Source: Pseudomonas lalkuanensis
Lineage (GTDB): Bacteria; Pseudomonadota; Gammaproteobacteria; Pseudomonadales; Pseudomonadaceae
Length of the DNA stretch: 64,000 bases
Direction of reading: 5' to 3'
Assembly: GCF_008807375.1 (NCBI RefSeq)
Contig: NZ_CP043311.1
Coordinates: 3,204,001-3,268,000 of the forward strand
The notes beneath the pieces are model-generated. The model saw only the letters and a list, made by a program, of their open reading frames with translations. It was not told the origin of the DNA and searched no databases. The translations under genes and the position numbers were made by a program. Positions 34,186 through 43,462 of the stretch are shown here, piece after piece (within the stretch, counting starts at the first letter, position 1; every line of letters starts with the position of its first letter).

Positions 34186-35907
34186 ATGCCTGCCGAAAAC
34201 CCAACACCGAACCACCTCGACTGCGACTTGCTGGTCATCGGCTCCGGCGCCGCGGGCCTGGCAGCAGCGGTGACCGCCGCCCACCAAGGGAAAAAGGTGA
34301 TTCTGGTCGAGAAGGAACCGGTGTTCGGCGGTGCCACCGCCTGGTCCGGTGGCTGGATGTGGGTGCCGCGCAACCCGCTGGCCCGGCGCGCCGGGATCAT
34401 TGAGGACATCGAGCAGCCGCGCACCTACCTGCGCAATGAACTGGGCGAGCACTTCCGCCCGGAGATGGTGGATGCCTTCCTCGAAGCCGGCCCGGAGATG
34501 GTCGCGTTCTTCGAGCAGCACACCGCGCTGCAATTCGTCGACGGCAACGGCATCCCCGACATGCATGGCGACACGCCCGGTGCGGCCACCGGCGGCCACC
34601 AGGTGATCGCGGCGCCCTACGACGCCCGTGAGGTAGGCGAACTGCTGCCGCGTCTGCGCAAGACCATGCGCGAAACCTCCTTCATGGGCATGCCGATTAT
34701 GGCCGGCGCCGATCTGGCTGCCTTCCTCGGTATGACCCGCTCGCTGAAGGCGTTCGCCTATGTGACCCGGCGCTTCCTCACCCACCTCTATCACCTGGCT
34801 CGCCATGGCCGCGCCATGCACCTGGTGAACGGCGTGGCGCTGGTGGCACGTCTGGCCAAATCAGCCAATGACCTGGGTGTCCAACTGCTGGAGTCGGCAC
34901 CGGCGCGCCGGCTGCTCATCGCGGAAGGCGCCGTTCGTGGCGCCGTGGTCGAACGGGATGGCCAGGAGATCGCCATCCACGCCCGCGCAGTGGTGCTGGC
35001 AGCCGGAGGATTCCCCAACGATCCGGTGCGGCGCAAGGCGCTGTTCCCCCACGATGCCAGCGGCCACGACAACCTCGCCCTGCCCCCAGTTTCCTGTTCC
35101 GGCGACGGCTTGCGCCTGGGCGAATCCGCCGGCGGCGTTGTAGCCGACGACCTGCGCTCGCCGGTGGCCTGGGCACCGGTTTCGAAGGTGCCCTACCGCA
35201 ACGGCACCTTCGGCCACTTCCCCCATATCATCGATCGCGGCAAGCCCGGCATCATCGGCGTCCTGAAGAATGGCCGGCGCTTCGTCAACGAAGCCGGCGG
35301 CTACTACGACTACGTCGACGCGATGAACCGGGCCGTGCCGGAAGGCGAGGAAAGCTGTTCCTGGCTGGTCTGCGACCACCGCTTCCAGCGCCGTTATGGC
35401 CTGGGCTTCGCCCGCCCAGCACCCGTGCCGCTGTGGCCGCACCTGCGCAACGGCTACCTCAAGCGCGGCAGGACCCTGGTCGAACTGGCGCAGGCCTGCG
35501 GCATCGACCCGGCGGGCCTGACCACCACGGTCGCGGAGTTCAACCACCATGCCCGCCAGGGCCAGGATCCCGCGTTCGGCCGGGGCAGCACCCCCTTCAA
35601 CCGACGTAGCGGTGACGCCCTCCACGACGGCCCCAATCCCTGCGTCGCCCCCATCGAACAGGCCCCCTTCTACGCCGTGAAAGTACAACCGGGCTGTTTC
35701 GGCACCTTCGCCGGCCTGCGCACCGACGGCCAGGCACGGGTGCTGGACGAGAACGCCCGGCCGATTCCCGGGCTCTATGCCGCTGGCACCGACATGGCCA
35801 GCGTGCTGGGCGGGTATTACCCGTCCGGAGGGATCAACCTGGGACCGGCCATGACCTTCGGCTACATCGCCGGCCGACATGCGGCAGGCACACCCCTTGA
35901 TGCATAA
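34186..35907 (+). CDS. FAD-dependent KstD-like dehydrogenase (flavoprotein 3)
   Basis: A 573-residue third paralogue. It has LLVIGSGAAGLAAAVTAAHQG, GGATAWSGGWMWVPRNPLA and C-terminal YYPSGGINLGPAMTFGY with Y545 and G549. It is much closer in motifs to flavoprotein 2 than to flavoprotein 1 (same WVPRNPLARRAGI-type segment). It is followed 10 nt later by an aldo/keto reductase. A ring-desaturation role on an oxo-alicyclic substrate is inferred from the conserved KstD-type Tyr/Gly pair. Confidence 0.85.
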   Translation: MPAENPTPNHLDCDLLVIGSGAAGLAAAVTAAHQGKKVILVEKEPVFGGATAWSGGWMWVPRNPLARRAGIIEDIEQPRTYLRNELGEHFRPEMVDAFLEAGPEMVAFFEQHTALQFVDGNGIPDMHGDTPGAATGGHQVIAAPYDAREVGELLPRLRKTMRETSFMGMPIMAGADLAAFLGMTRSLKAFAYVTRRFLTHLYHLARHGRAMHLVNGVALVARLAKSANDLGVQLLESAPARRLLIAEGAVRGAVVERDGQEIAIHARAVVLAAGGFPNDPVRRKALFPHDASGHDNLALPPVSCSGDGLRLGESAGGVVADDLRSPVAWAPVSKVPYRNGTFGHFPHIIDRGKPGIIGVLKNGRRFVNEAGGYYDYVDAMNRAVPEGEESCSWLVCDHRFQRRYGLGFARPAPVPLWPHLRNGYLKRGRTLVELAQACGIDPAGLTTTVAEFNHHARQGQDPAFGRGSTPFNRRSGDALHDGPNPCVAPIEQAPFYAVKVQPGCFGTFAGLRTDGQARVLDENARPIPGLYAAGTDMASVLGGYYPSGGINLGPAMTFGYIAGRHAAGTPLDA

Positions 35908-35917
35908 GGAGCAGCAC

Positions 35918-36742
35918 ATGCGGAACCTGACCTCTCGCCACGGACTCGACATGCCCCAGCTCGGCCTGGGCACCTGGCCGATGAAGGGCGAGGAATGCAC
36001 GCTCGCCGTACGCCAGGCGCTGGAACTGGGTTATCGCCACATCGACACCGCCCCCGCCTACGAGAACGAAGCCGCCGTGGGTGAGGCGTTGCGCCAGAGC
36101 GACGTGCCCCGTGAATCCATTCACCTGACCACCAAGGTCTGGTGGGACAAGCTGCAACCGGCCGCCATGCGCCAGTCGCTGGAAGACAGCCTGCGTGCCC
36201 TGGGTACCGAGCAGGTGGACCTGTTCATGATCCACTGGCCGACGAAGGACTGGGACCTGCCGCGCAGCATCGAAGCCCTGGTGGCCCTGCGCGATGAAGG
36301 CAAAGCGCGCTGCATTGGTGTCGCCAACTTCCCCCTCGGCCTGCTGCGCCGGGTAGCGGAGGAACTGGAAGCGCCGCTGTCGGCGATCCAGGTGGAGTAC
36401 CACGTGCTGTTGGATCAGCGTGGTCTGCTCGATTACGCCCGTAGCAAAGGCCTGGCGCTGACCGCCTACACCCCGCTGGCTCGCGGCCAGGCCGCGGAGC
36501 AGGCGGCGATCCGGAAAATTGCCGAGAAACACGGCGTGCTTCCCAGCCAGGTTGCCCTGAAGTGGCTGTTGGATCAGGACGGTGTCGCTGCCATTCCGAA
36601 GGCTTCGAGCCGGGCGAATCAGCAAGCCAACCGGGATGCGCTCAAGGTGCAGCTCGATGATGAAGACCGCGCCCTGATCGCCGCGCTGCCGAAGGACCGC
36701 CGAGTGGTCAGCCCGGACTTCGCGCCGGCGTGGGATGCCTGA
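35918..36742 (+). CDS. Aldo/keto reductase
   Basis: A 274-residue NADPH-dependent reductase of the 2,5-diketo-gluconate reductase type. It shows GYRHIDTAPAYENEAAVGEAL with the catalytic Asp and Tyr, LTTKVWW with the Lys, and DLFMIHWP with the His. The cofactor end has IPKASSRANQQANRDAL. RBS AAGGAGCAGCAC precedes the ATG. It is in an operon with flavoprotein 3 and may interconvert a ketone and alcohol on the same substrate. Confidence 0.9.
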   Translation: MRNLTSRHGLDMPQLGLGTWPMKGEECTLAVRQALELGYRHIDTAPAYENEAAVGEALRQSDVPRESIHLTTKVWWDKLQPAAMRQSLEDSLRALGTEQVDLFMIHWPTKDWDLPRSIEALVALRDEGKARCIGVANFPLGLLRRVAEELEAPLSAIQVEYHVLLDQRGLLDYARSKGLALTAYTPLARGQAAEQAAIRKIAEKHGVLPSQVALKWLLDQDGVAAIPKASSRANQQANRDALKVQLDDEDRALIAALPKDRRVVSPDFAPAWDA

Positions 36743-36753
36743 TAGCGGACGAT

Positions 36754-36962
36754 GTGGGGGCGGTTTCAATCTGAATGCAGGCCGAAGGCCGGCCCAATGG
36801 GGCAACTGCGTTGCCCCTGGCGAATGAATTCGCCCCCACAAGGCGGATGCCTGTTCCGATTCAAGGTCCAGCACCTAACCTGTGGGAGCGGTTTCAACCG
36901 CGATTCAGACCGAAGGTCTGCCAAGGGCCCAGCCCGCTTTCACGAATGAATTCGCTCCCACA
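36754..36962. repeat. Two tandem REPIN-like elements
   Basis: Copy 1 (36754-36840) has ends tgtgggggcg and cgcccccaca. Copy 2 (36881-36962) has ends tgtgggagcg and cgctcccaca around a cagaccgaaggtctg hairpin. They fill the gap of about 310 bases between the convergent aldo/keto reductase and pcaC, together with the terminator at 37004. Confidence 0.75.
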
Positions 36963-37003
36963 AAGACCGCCACGATTGTCCCGTCCGGAATCGATGGCCC
37001 AAC

Positions 37004-37040
37004 AAAAAACGCCGCCCGGATGCGTGGTCCGGGCAGCGTT
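37004..37040 (-). terminator. Terminator of the pca operon
   Basis: Read leftward, the stem AACGCTGCCCGGA pairs with TCCGGGCGGCGTT (one G-T pair) around a 7-base loop and runs into six T. It lies 16 bases past the pcaC stop. Confidence 0.9.
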
Positions 37041-37056
37041 CGGGTCTTGCGGCGGA

Positions 37057-37452
37057 TCAGCCTTGCAGCGATTCCACCCCAAGCTCGTCCCACACGGCTT
37101 CGGCCAGGTGGAAAGTCGCGTTGGCCGCGGGGATGCCGCAGTAGATCGCGCTCTGCATGATCACTTCCTTGATCTCGTCACGCGTCACGCCGTTGTTCTT
37201 CGCGGCACGCAGGTGCAGCTTCAGTTCGCCCTCGCGGTTCATGCCGATGAGCATGGCGATGGTGACCAGGCTGCGGGTGTGGCGCGGCAGTCCCGGGCGG
37301 GTCCAGATGTCACCCCAGGCGTGGCGGGTGATCATTTCCTGGAACTCTTCGTTGAATGGCGTCAGGTTCTGCAGGCTGCGGTCCACATGGGCATCACCCA
37401 GCACCGCGCGGCGCACCTTCATGCCGGCCTCGTAGCGTTCTTTCTCGTCCAT
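37057..37452 (-). CDS. pcaC: 4-carboxymuconolactone decarboxylase
   Basis: A 131-residue AhpD-fold decarboxylase producing 3-oxoadipate enol-lactone from 4-carboxymuconolactone. Motifs include NEEFQEMITRHAWGDIWTRPGLPRHTRSLVTIAMLIG and IKEVIMQSAIYCGIPAANATFHLAEAV. Length and motifs match stand-alone PcaC. It is the last gene of the pcaIJFBDC operon, separated from pcaD by an 86-nt gap that is mostly a REP hairpin. Confidence 0.95.
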   Translation of the reverse strand: MDEKERYEAGMKVRRAVLGDAHVDRSLQNLTPFNEEFQEMITRHAWGDIWTRPGLPRHTRSLVTIAMLIGMNREGELKLHLRAAKNNGVTRDEIKEVIMQSAIYCGIPAANATFHLAEAVWDELGVESLQG

Positions 37453-37475
37453 CGATACGTCCTCGAATCGGGATC

Positions 37476-37530
37476 GTAGGAGCGAGCTCTGCTCGCGAAA
37501 AGCGCGTTCGCGAGCAGAGCTCGCTCCTAC
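37476..37530. repeat. Perfect 24-bp-arm REP hairpin inside the pca operon
   Basis: 24-bp perfect arms (beginning GTAGGAGCGAGCTCTGCTCG) around a 7-base centre AAGCGCG, between pcaD and pcaC. It is of the gtaggagcgag class rather than the gtgggagcgaattc class. As RNA it would form a long stable stem in the operon transcript. Confidence 0.9.
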
Positions 37531-37538
37531 ATCAGTTG

Positions 37539-38327
37539 TCAGGCGGTCAGGAACGCCAGAACGCGCTGGCTGAAGGCATCGCCGGCCTGCACGTTGGACA
37601 GGTGCGCGGCCTGGAACTCCACCAGCTCGGCACCGGCGATGCGCTCTTGCATGAAGCGGCCGTGCTCGGTGGTGGTCACCGGGTCACCGCTACCGCAGAC
37701 GATCAGGGTCGGGGCGCTGATGCCGCCAAGCTGCTCGCGGTAATCGGCGTCACGCACAGCGGCACAGTTGGCCGCGTACCCCTCGGGCGAGGTCTGCGCC
37801 AGCATGCCGACGATGGGCTCGACCTTGGCCGGCTCAGCCTCGGCGAACTCCGGGGTGAACCAGCGGGAGATCGAGGCATCGCGCAGGTCGCGCATGGCCT
37901 GGGCGCCGCCGGACAGCACGGTGTCGATGCGCGGGTTCCAGACCTCCGGGGCGCCGATCTTGGCGGCGGTGTTGCACAGCACCAGGCGCTCGATGCGCGC
38001 GGGAGCGTTGATCGCCAGCCACTGGCCGATCAGGCCGCCCATGGACAGGCCGCAAAAATACGCCTTCTCGATATCCAGGGCGTCCAGCAGGGCCAGCACG
38101 TCAGCGCCCAGTTGCGCGATGCTGTAGGGCCCTTCGCTGACCAGGGACTTGCCGTGGCCGCGCGTGTCGTAGCGCAGCACCTGGAAGTGCTGGGTGAAGG
38201 CGGGGATTTGCGCATCCCACATGTGCAGGTCGGTGCCCAGGGAGTTGGACAGCACCAGTACCGGCTTACCGGCCGGGCCTTCGAGAAGGTAGTTCAGGTC
38301 GCCATCGGCGAGTCGTACGGCAGGCAT
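37539..38327 (-). CDS. pcaD: 3-oxoadipate enol-lactonase
   Basis: A 262-residue alpha/beta hydrolase opening the enol-lactone to 3-oxoadipate. The nucleophile S95 lies in FCGLSMGG. The oxyanion segment is LSNSLGTDLHMWD, and RYDTRGHGKS and the C-terminal His in FQAAHLSN complete the site. It starts 9 nt after the pcaB stop. No fusion with PcaC is present. Confidence 0.95.
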   Translation of the reverse strand: MPAVRLADGDLNYLLEGPAGKPVLVLSNSLGTDLHMWDAQIPAFTQHFQVLRYDTRGHGKSLVSEGPYSIAQLGADVLALLDALDIEKAYFCGLSMGGLIGQWLAINAPARIERLVLCNTAAKIGAPEVWNPRIDTVLSGGAQAMRDLRDASISRWFTPEFAEAEPAKVEPIVGMLAQTSPEGYAANCAAVRDADYREQLGGISAPTLIVCGSGDPVTTTEHGRFMQERIAGAELVEFQAAHLSNVQAGDAFSQRVLAFLTA

Positions 38328-38336
38328 GGAAAACTC

Positions 38337-39698
38337 CTAGCGCGAAAAAAGCTTGTGTTCGGCAAGGGCCCGGTCCACCCAGCGGCGGGCCTGGCCAAGG
38401 TAATGGGCCGGATCGAGCAGGCGATCCAGCTCGGCGGCGGAAAGTTGTGCGCTGACTTCGGCATTGCCACCGAGTACGGCGTGCAGGTGGGTGCCTTCCT
38501 TCACCGCCTGGCGGCAGCACCGTTCCACCAGGTGATGGGCGGCGTCACGGCCGATGCGCTGGGCGAGCGCGATGCTCACCGCCTCGGCCAGCACCAGGCC
38601 CTGGGTCAGGTCGAGGTTGCGGCGCATGCGCGCGGCGTCCACTTCCAGGCCGGGCACCACCAGCAGTGCCTGCTGCAGGGCACCGGAAACCAGGCAGCAA
38701 AGCTCCGGCAGGGTTTCCCACTCGGCGTGCCACAGGCCGAGGCTGCGTTCGTGCTCCTGGGGCATGGCGGCGAACATGGTGGAGACCAGGCCCGGCGCAC
38801 GGGTGGCAGCGCCGATCAGTACGGCGGCACTCACCGGATTGCGCTTGTGCGGCATGGTGGACGAGCCCCCCTTGCCGGGCGCGGAGGGTTCGAAGACTTC
38901 GCCCGCTTCGGTCTGCATCAGCAGGCTCAGGTCACGCCCCAGTTTGCCGAGGCTGCCGGCGATCAGGCCGAGCAGGCTGGCGAACTCCACCAGGCGATCA
39001 CGCTGGGTGTGCCAGGGCTGCTCGGGCAAGTTGAGGTGCATTTCCCGGGCCAGGGCCTCGGCCACCGGCCAGGCCTGATCGCCCAGGGCGGCGAGGCTGC
39101 CGGACGCCCCGCCGAACTGCAGGCAGAACAGCCGCGGCTTGAGTTCAGCCAGGCGCTGGCGATGACGGGTCACGGCACCCAGCACGCCGGCCAGCTTCAT
39201 GCCGAGGGTGACGGGCGTGGCCTGCTGCAGCCAGGTACGGCCAGCCAGCGGCGTATCGGCAAAGCGCTCAGCCTGGACCGCCAGGGCTTCGGCCAGGCCG
39301 GCCAGGTCCTGCTCCAGCAGTTCGGTGGCGGCACGCAACTGCAGCACCAGGCCGCTGTCCATGGCGTCCTGGCTGGTGGCGCCGAGGTGCACATAGCGTT
39401 CGGCCTCGCTGCTCTGCGCGGCAACGCGCTTGCCCAGGGCCTTCACCAGCGGAATGGCGGAGTTGCCGGCCGTGGCAATGGCGTGGGCCAGGGCGGCAAA
39501 GTCGTAGAGTTCGGCCTTGCAGGCTGCCTCGATGGGGGCGACGGCATCGGCGGGAATCAGACCCACGCTCGCTTCGGCGCGGGCCAGTGCCGCTTCGAAG
39601 TCCAGCATGCCCTGCACCCGGCCCTGGTCGGAAAACACCGAACGCATGGCAGGCTGGGTGAAATAGGCGTCGAAGAGTTGGTTGCTCGGGCTGTTCAA
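38337..39698 (-). CDS. pcaB: 3-carboxy-cis,cis-muconate cycloisomerase
   Basis: A 453-residue fumarase/aspartase-superfamily enzyme forming 4-carboxymuconolactone. The signature GKGGSSTMPHKRNP is intact. The start is a TTG at 39698: the reading NSPSNQLFDAYFTQPAMRSVF from there is the usual PcaB N-terminus, and a GGAG lies upstream. The in-frame start at 39773 would add 25 residues (MPRKSWLHAAG and on) unlike the family. Confidence 0.92.
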   Translation of the reverse strand: MNSPSNQLFDAYFTQPAMRSVFSDQGRVQGMLDFEAALARAEASVGLIPADAVAPIEAACKAELYDFAALAHAIATAGNSAIPLVKALGKRVAAQSSEAERYVHLGATSQDAMDSGLVLQLRAATELLEQDLAGLAEALAVQAERFADTPLAGRTWLQQATPVTLGMKLAGVLGAVTRHRQRLAELKPRLFCLQFGGASGSLAALGDQAWPVAEALAREMHLNLPEQPWHTQRDRLVEFASLLGLIAGSLGKLGRDLSLLMQTEAGEVFEPSAPGKGGSSTMPHKRNPVSAAVLIGAATRAPGLVSTMFAAMPQEHERSLGLWHAEWETLPELCCLVSGALQQALLVVPGLEVDAARMRRNLDLTQGLVLAEAVSIALAQRIGRDAAHHLVERCCRQAVKEGTHLHAVLGGNAEVSAQLSAAELDRLLDPAHYLGQARRWVDRALAEHKLFSR

Positions 39699-39778
39699 GC
39701 CAGTGCTCCGGAATTCGGGATGGTGTTTCGTTTTATAGCAGCCGGCCGCATGGAGCCAGCTTTTGCGCGGCATGGCCG

Positions 39779-39820
39779 GTGCGCACGGCGCCCCCTACGG
39801 TAGGGTGTGCCGTGCGCACC
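39779..39820. repeat. Inverted repeat in the pcaF-pcaB gap
   Basis: 21-base arms (one begins GGTGCGCACGGCGCCCCCTA), two mismatches, no spacer. The same unit is at 18679-18700. It occupies the place where pcaT lies in P. aeruginosa and P. putida. Confidence 0.75.
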
Positions 39821-39828
39821 AGGAGCTG

Positions 39829-41030
<1,202 letters not shown>

Positions 41031-41034
<4 letters not shown>

Positions 41035-41813
41035 TCCTCACCCCCTTGCTGGCCATGGGCGGCGGCAGTGCGGGCCTCGAGGGCACGCAGCGCGGTCAGT
41101 TCGGTTTCGTTCGGCGCTGCGGTTTCGCCGACTTCAGCGGCAAAGCGAATGGCCCAGCCGGTGTTCTCGATCACCTGCTCGCGGGTCACGCCCGGGTGCA
41201 GCGAGGTCACGATGAATTCGTTGGTACCGGCTTCCGGTTCCATGATGCAGAGATCGGTGATCAGCGCCACCGGGCCTTTGCCAGGCAGGCCGAGCTGCTT
41301 GCGATGGTCGCCGCCTTCGCCGTGGCCGACGGAGGTGATGAAGGCCAGCTTGTCGACGAAGGTTCGGTGGGACTGCTTGAGGATGATCAGCACTTCCTTG
41401 GCGGAACCGGCGATCTCCGGGGCACCGCCTGCACCAGGCAAACGTACCTTCGGGCTGTTGTAGTCGCCGATCACGGTGGTGTTGATGTTGCCGAAGCGAT
41501 CCACCTGGGCGGCGCCGAGGAAGCCGACGTCGATACGGCCGCCCTGCAGCCAGTAGCGGAAGATTTCGCCGGTGGGCACCACGGTGTCCGCAGTCTCGGC
41601 CAGCTCGCCGTCGCCAATGGACAGCGGCAGCACGCTCGGCTTGGCACCGATGGGGCCGGACTCATAGATCAGCACCACGTCCGGGGACGAGGTCAGGCGC
41701 GCCAGGTTGGCGGCCTTGGACGGCAAGCCGATGCCGACGAAGCAGACGGCACCATTGTTCAGGCGGCGGGCAGCCGCCACGGTCATCATTTCATTGGTGG
41801 TATAGGCGCTCAT
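41031..41813 (-). CDS. pcaJ: 3-oxoadipate CoA-transferase subunit B
   Basis: A 260-residue beta subunit of the succinyl-CoA:3-oxoadipate CoA-transferase. The catalytic glutamate is E51 in [12 protein letters not shown]. The ATG at 41813 shares its A with the pcaI stop (TGATG); a GTG one codon earlier is the only alternative. Later motifs include [23 protein letters not shown]. It forms a heteromer with PcaI. Confidence 0.94.
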
Positions 41814-42661
41814 CACTTGGCCTCCGCAATCTTGGCTTGGAACTCGCTGAAATCCCTGGTGCCGCGGATGTACTCATCGATCCAGGCAGTGAAGGTTTCG
41901 CGGTTGCGGGCGATCGGGTCCCAGGCCTGGTAGAAGCGGTTGTCGCGTTCGTAGTAGCCATGGGCGTAGGACGGATGGGCGCCACCGGGGACGTGGCAAA
42001 CAGCGGTCAGGGCCCAGGTGGGCAGGACGCAGGCGTTCATCGGTGCGTTGAGGTCGTCGACGATTTCTTCGACGGTGACGATGCAGCGCTTGGCTGCCAG
42101 GGCCGCTTCCTTCTGCACGCCGAGGATGCCCCAGAGCAGCACGTTGCCCTTGCGGTCGGCCTTCTGCGCGTGGATCACGGTGACGTCCGGGCGGACCGAG
42201 GGCACGGCAGCCAGTTGCTCACCGGTGAACGGGCACTGGATGAACTTGATGTTCGGGTTGACCTTCGGCAGGTCGGAACCGGCGTAGGCGCGCAGCACGG
42301 CGAACGGCAGGCCGGATGCACCGGCTACATAGGAATTGGCCAGGTCGGCATGGCTGTGCTCGTCGATTTCCAGGGCATTCGGCCACTGCTTCTCCACGGC
42401 GTCGCGCAGGCGGTGCAGCGAACCCACGCCGGGGTTGCCACCCCAGGAGAAGGTCAGCTTGCGGGTGCAGCCGGCGCCGATCAGCAGGTCATAAACCAGG
42501 TCGGGCGTCATGCGTACCACGTGCAGGTCTTTCTTGCCCTGGCGGATGATTTCGTGGGAAGCGGCAGTAGGAATCAGGTGGGTGAAGCCCTCGAGGGCTA
42601 CTTTGTCGCCGTCGTTGATGAAACGCTCGACGGCTTCGCGGAGGGAAATGATTTCAGCCAT
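41813..42661 (-). CDS. pcaI: 3-oxoadipate CoA-transferase subunit A
   Basis: A 282-residue alpha subunit. It shows DGDKVALEGFTHLIPTAASHEIIRQGKKDLHVVRMTPD and CTRKLTFSWGGNPGVGSLHRL. The ATG at 42661 (MAEIISLREAVERFI) is the normal start; an upstream in-frame extension of 26 codons would cover the promoter. It is the first gene of pcaIJFBDC, and its upstream DNA has a PcaR box, so induction by 3-oxoadipate through PcaR is expected. Confidence 0.94.
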   Translation of the reverse strand: MAEIISLREAVERFINDGDKVALEGFTHLIPTAASHEIIRQGKKDLHVVRMTPDLVYDLLIGAGCTRKLTFSWGGNPGVGSLHRLRDAVEKQWPNALEIDEHSHADLANSYVAGASGLPFAVLRAYAGSDLPKVNPNIKFIQCPFTGEQLAAVPSVRPDVTVIHAQKADRKGNVLLWGILGVQKEAALAAKRCIVTVEEIVDDLNAPMNACVLPTWALTAVCHVPGGAHPSYAHGYYERDNRFYQAWDPIARNRETFTAWIDEYIRGTRDFSEFQAKIAEAK

Positions 42662-42740
42662 GGTCGATCTCGTGTTGTTATCCAGGGCGATTGGGGCGCC
42701 GGGTGAGCAAAAAGTACTCCCCGGCCCCACCCCGGACAAT

Positions 42741-42772
42741 CCGATAATCGACTATTCGTGCGTTTATCGAAC
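42741..42772 (-). promoter_or_regulatory. PcaR box(es) of the pca operon
   Basis: Read on the minus strand, GTTCGATAAACGCAC (42772-42758) matches the known PcaR target GTTCGATAATCGCAC at 14 of 15 positions. It is followed by a second half-site, GTCGATTATCGG (42752-42741). The pair lies 80-111 bases before the pcaI start codon. No pcaR gene is in the window. Confidence 0.8.
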
Positions 42773-42816
42773 AGATGTGTATCCTGCTACCGAATCCGCT
42801 CCGGGCCGCATCGGCC

Positions 42817-43317
42817 TCAGCCGTCGAAGGCTTTCTGCAAGGCCGCGATATCCAGCTTCTTCATCTGCATCATCGCCGCGAAGGCACGCTGGGACGGCGC
42901 CGACAGCGAGTCCTCGAGCATTTCCAGCATGGCGATGGGCACCACCTGCCAGGACAGCCCGTAGCGGTCCTTGAGCCAGCCGCACTGCTGGGCATTCGGG
43001 TCGCCACCGGCGGAAAGCCGGTCCCAGTAGTAGTCCAGTTCTTCCTGGTCGTCACAGTGGATCTGGAAGGACAAGGCCTCGTTGAATTTGAACACCGGTC
43101 CGCCGTTGAGCGCGGTGAAACGCTGGCCGTCCAGCTCGAAGTCCACGGTGAGCACCGATCCCGGGGGCCGGCCATGGACGTCGCGGCCCGCCTCGCCGTA
43201 GCGACTCATGGCCGTGATCTTCGAATTGGGGAAGATGCCGACGTAGAAGTTGGCGGCAGCCTCCGCCTGATCGTCGAACCAAAGGCACGGGACGATGGTG
43301 TGAATCCGCTTGCTCAT
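42817..43317 (-). CDS. VOC-superfamily PhnB-like protein
   Basis: A 166-residue protein of the 3-dmu-9_3-mt (PhnB-like) branch of the vicinal-oxygen-chelate fold. It has CLWFDDQAEAAANFYVGIFPNSKI, the ALNGGPVFKFNEALSFQIHCDDQEELDYYWDRLS stretch, and CGWLKDRYGLSWQVVP. The in vivo function of this family is largely undefined. It stands alone beside the pca promoter region. Confidence 0.85.
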   Translation of the reverse strand: MSKRIHTIVPCLWFDDQAEAAANFYVGIFPNSKITAMSRYGEAGRDVHGRPPGSVLTVDFELDGQRFTALNGGPVFKFNEALSFQIHCDDQEELDYYWDRLSAGGDPNAQQCGWLKDRYGLSWQVVPIAMLEMLEDSLSAPSQRAFAAMMQMKKLDIAALQKAFDG

Positions 43318-43407
43318 GGTGCACCTCCTGGCAGGTGGAATGACGATAGCCAATCATCCTCTGGTCGATTGGTGCCCCGACAAATCGACATGGCTCGATG
43401 AATTCCC

Positions 43408-43462
43408 GTAGGAGCCAGCTTGCTGGCGAAACAATGCCTTTCGCTGGCAAGCCAGCTCCTAC
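43408..43462. repeat. REP hairpin of the gtaggagccag class
   Basis: 24-base arms with two mismatched pairs (left arm begins GTAGGAGCCAGCTTGCTGGC) and a short centre. Its right end overlaps the stop codon of the nitronate monooxygenase gene by 4 bases. Confidence 0.8.

Noticed and set aside
32296..34821. An 841-codon minus frame across oprD and flavoprotein 3
   Set aside because: It spans two real genes, a terminator and an operator, and has no recognisable domain.
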